DNA of 24,075 nt, taken from the NCBI GenBank assembly GCA_964592475.1, contig CAZQEZ010000065.1:1-24075 (forward strand). Reading direction: 5' to 3'. The stretch's first letter is position 1. The number at the start of each line of letters is the position of its first letter. The position numbers and the translations under genes are program-made. Of this stretch, positions 23,449 to 24,075 are shown piece by piece. This stretch comes from CAZQEZ01 sp964592475 (lineage in GTDB: Bacteria; Bacteroidota; Bacteroidia; Cytophagales; Cyclobacteriaceae). The notes under the pieces are model-generated. The model was not told where the DNA came from and searched no databases. It was given only the letters and a program-made list of their open reading frames with translations.

Positions 23449-23973
23449 TTATTCATTGAACTCTTTTGGGTATTCAACCATTCCTTTTACTCCTTTCAGC
23501 CCTTTCTCGACTAATTCAATTGCCATACAATTCTCCTTTGGTACTTCAAATGGTAATTCTATTCCGAACTTATCCGCTCGCTTATACCCAAATCTCGAAT
23601 AATACTTTTCGTAGCCAAGAAGAATGATGGATTTATATCCTAATTCTTTTGCCTTTTTATGTGATTCGAGTATCAGTTTTTCACCAATACCTTTTCCTTG
23701 AAATTTAGGTAATACAGAAACAGGTGCTAAAGCCAAAGAGTCAAATTCATTCGATTTGTTTTTGATTTTCAATTTAGTCAAAAGAATGTGACCGACAATT
23801 TTCCCATCAACTTCTGCAACCATTGATAGTTCTGGTAAGAAAGCATTAGATTTCCTTAGCCTTTCAACAAGGAATTGTTCTGTATTTTGAGCGAATTCTG
23901 CATCTTTAAACGCTTTTTCAATCACTTTAAACACCTGTTTATGGTCTTTTTTAATTTCTTGTCGTATTATCAT
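23449..23973 (-). CDS. GNAT-family N-acetyltransferase
   Basis: This 174-residue protein has the GNAT fold of the YhbS type. It begins MIIRQEIKKDHKQVFKVIEKAF, has a beta strand MVAEVDGKIVGHILLTKL, and the acetyl-CoA pyrophosphate loop LAPVSVLPKFQGKGIGEKLI (Q-x2-G-x-G at about 106-111). GYKSIILLGYEKYYSRFGY, the usual C-terminal strand of this subgroup, follows. The acceptor substrate is unknown. Unlike its neighbours it has a Shine-Dalgarno-like AAGAGG eight bases before the ATG. It stands alone between bulged inverted repeats, next to a truncated regulator, so acquisition by transfer is plausible. Confidence 0.85.
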   Translation of the reverse strand: MIIRQEIKKDHKQVFKVIEKAFKDAEFAQNTEQFLVERLRKSNAFLPELSMVAEVDGKIVGHILLTKLKIKNKSNEFDSLALAPVSVLPKFQGKGIGEKLILESHKKAKELGYKSIILLGYEKYYSRFGYKRADKFGIELPFEVPKENCMAIELVEKGLKGVKGMVEYPKEFNE

Positions 23974-23981
23974 TTTTTTGG

Positions 23982-23987
23982 CCTCTT
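23982..23987 (-). promoter_or_regulatory. Shine-Dalgarno-like site of the GNAT gene
   Basis: The minus strand reads AAGAGG, eight bases before the ATG at 23971-23973. Other genes here lack such a site, so this one is unusual for the window and may reflect a different origin. Confidence 0.4.
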
Positions 23988-23995
23988 TTTATGTG

Positions 23996-24019
23996 CACCA
24001 CAAGAGTTTGTGCATGGTG
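23996..24019. repeat. Bulged inverted repeat upstream of the GNAT gene
   Basis: CACCACAA (23996-24003) pairs with TTGTG-CAT-GGTG (24008-24019), with a GAGT loop and CAT left unpaired. It is of the same bulged type as the palindrome on the other side of the gene. Confidence 0.35.
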
Positions 24020-24075
24020 TCATAGCTTCCCTACTAAAAGAGTGCTATTCATTATACGCCTTGCTGTGCGGTTAC

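Noticed and set aside
1..24075. CRISPR arrays, tRNA or rRNA genes
   Set aside because: No regularly spaced repeats of CRISPR type and no cloverleaf or rRNA-like sequence were seen on reading either strand.

Overview
The window is an AT-rich chromosomal segment from a member of the Bacteroidota, probably a Cytophagales-like heterotroph. The reasons are gene families typical of that phylum, the layout of birA divergent from rsfS and ftsH, a general lack of Shine-Dalgarno sequences, and at least one clean promoter of the TTTG-N19-TAnnTTTG type used by the Bacteroidota housekeeping sigma factor. All assignments come from reading the sequence; no database search was run.

Layout. (1) Positions 215-4014, minus strand: a biotin-dependent carboxyltransferase cluster in the order MmdA-like carboxyltransferase, a 64-residue protein resembling a small decarboxylase/transcarboxylase subunit, and a pyruvate/oxaloacetate carboxyltransferase fused to its own biotinyl domain. 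No biotin carboxylase and no sodium-pump beta subunit are present, so a soluble transcarboxylase linking propionate and oxaloacetate metabolism is possible. (2) 4015-4398: an AT-rich divergent intergenic region with three clear inverted repeats. (3) 4399-10115, plus strand: a complete seven-gene mrpABCDEFG operon for a multisubunit Na+/H+ antiporter, followed by a two-domain universal stress protein with a terminator. (4) 11499-16447: birA (minus strand) divergent from rsfS-ftsH, then an LpxH-type lipid A hydrolase convergent with a membrane-anchored TPR protein. (5) 16734-18620: a long, divergent member of the malate synthase A family with its own promoter and a candidate operator. (6) 18966-22839, minus strand: a glpK-glpD-glpF glycerol operon. 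(7) 22925-24075: a decayed AraC-type regulator reduced to its last DNA-binding helix-turn-helix, joined to non-homologous sequence that carries a GNAT acetyltransferase flanked by bulged hairpins.

The genes fit together as central and energy metabolism: anaplerosis (transcarboxylase, malate synthase), ion homeostasis (Mrp), glycerol use (Glp), envelope biogenesis (LpxH, FtsH, TPR protein) and ribosome silencing (RsfS). BirA would biotinylate the carboxyltransferase encoded 9 kb away.

Most of the window is ordinary housekeeping sequence. The parts most worth a second look are the three-gene carboxyltransferase cluster with its tiny subunit, the atypical malate synthase, the broken regulator plus cassette-like GNAT segment at the right end, and a group II intron-like 3' end relic between the malate synthase and glp genes.
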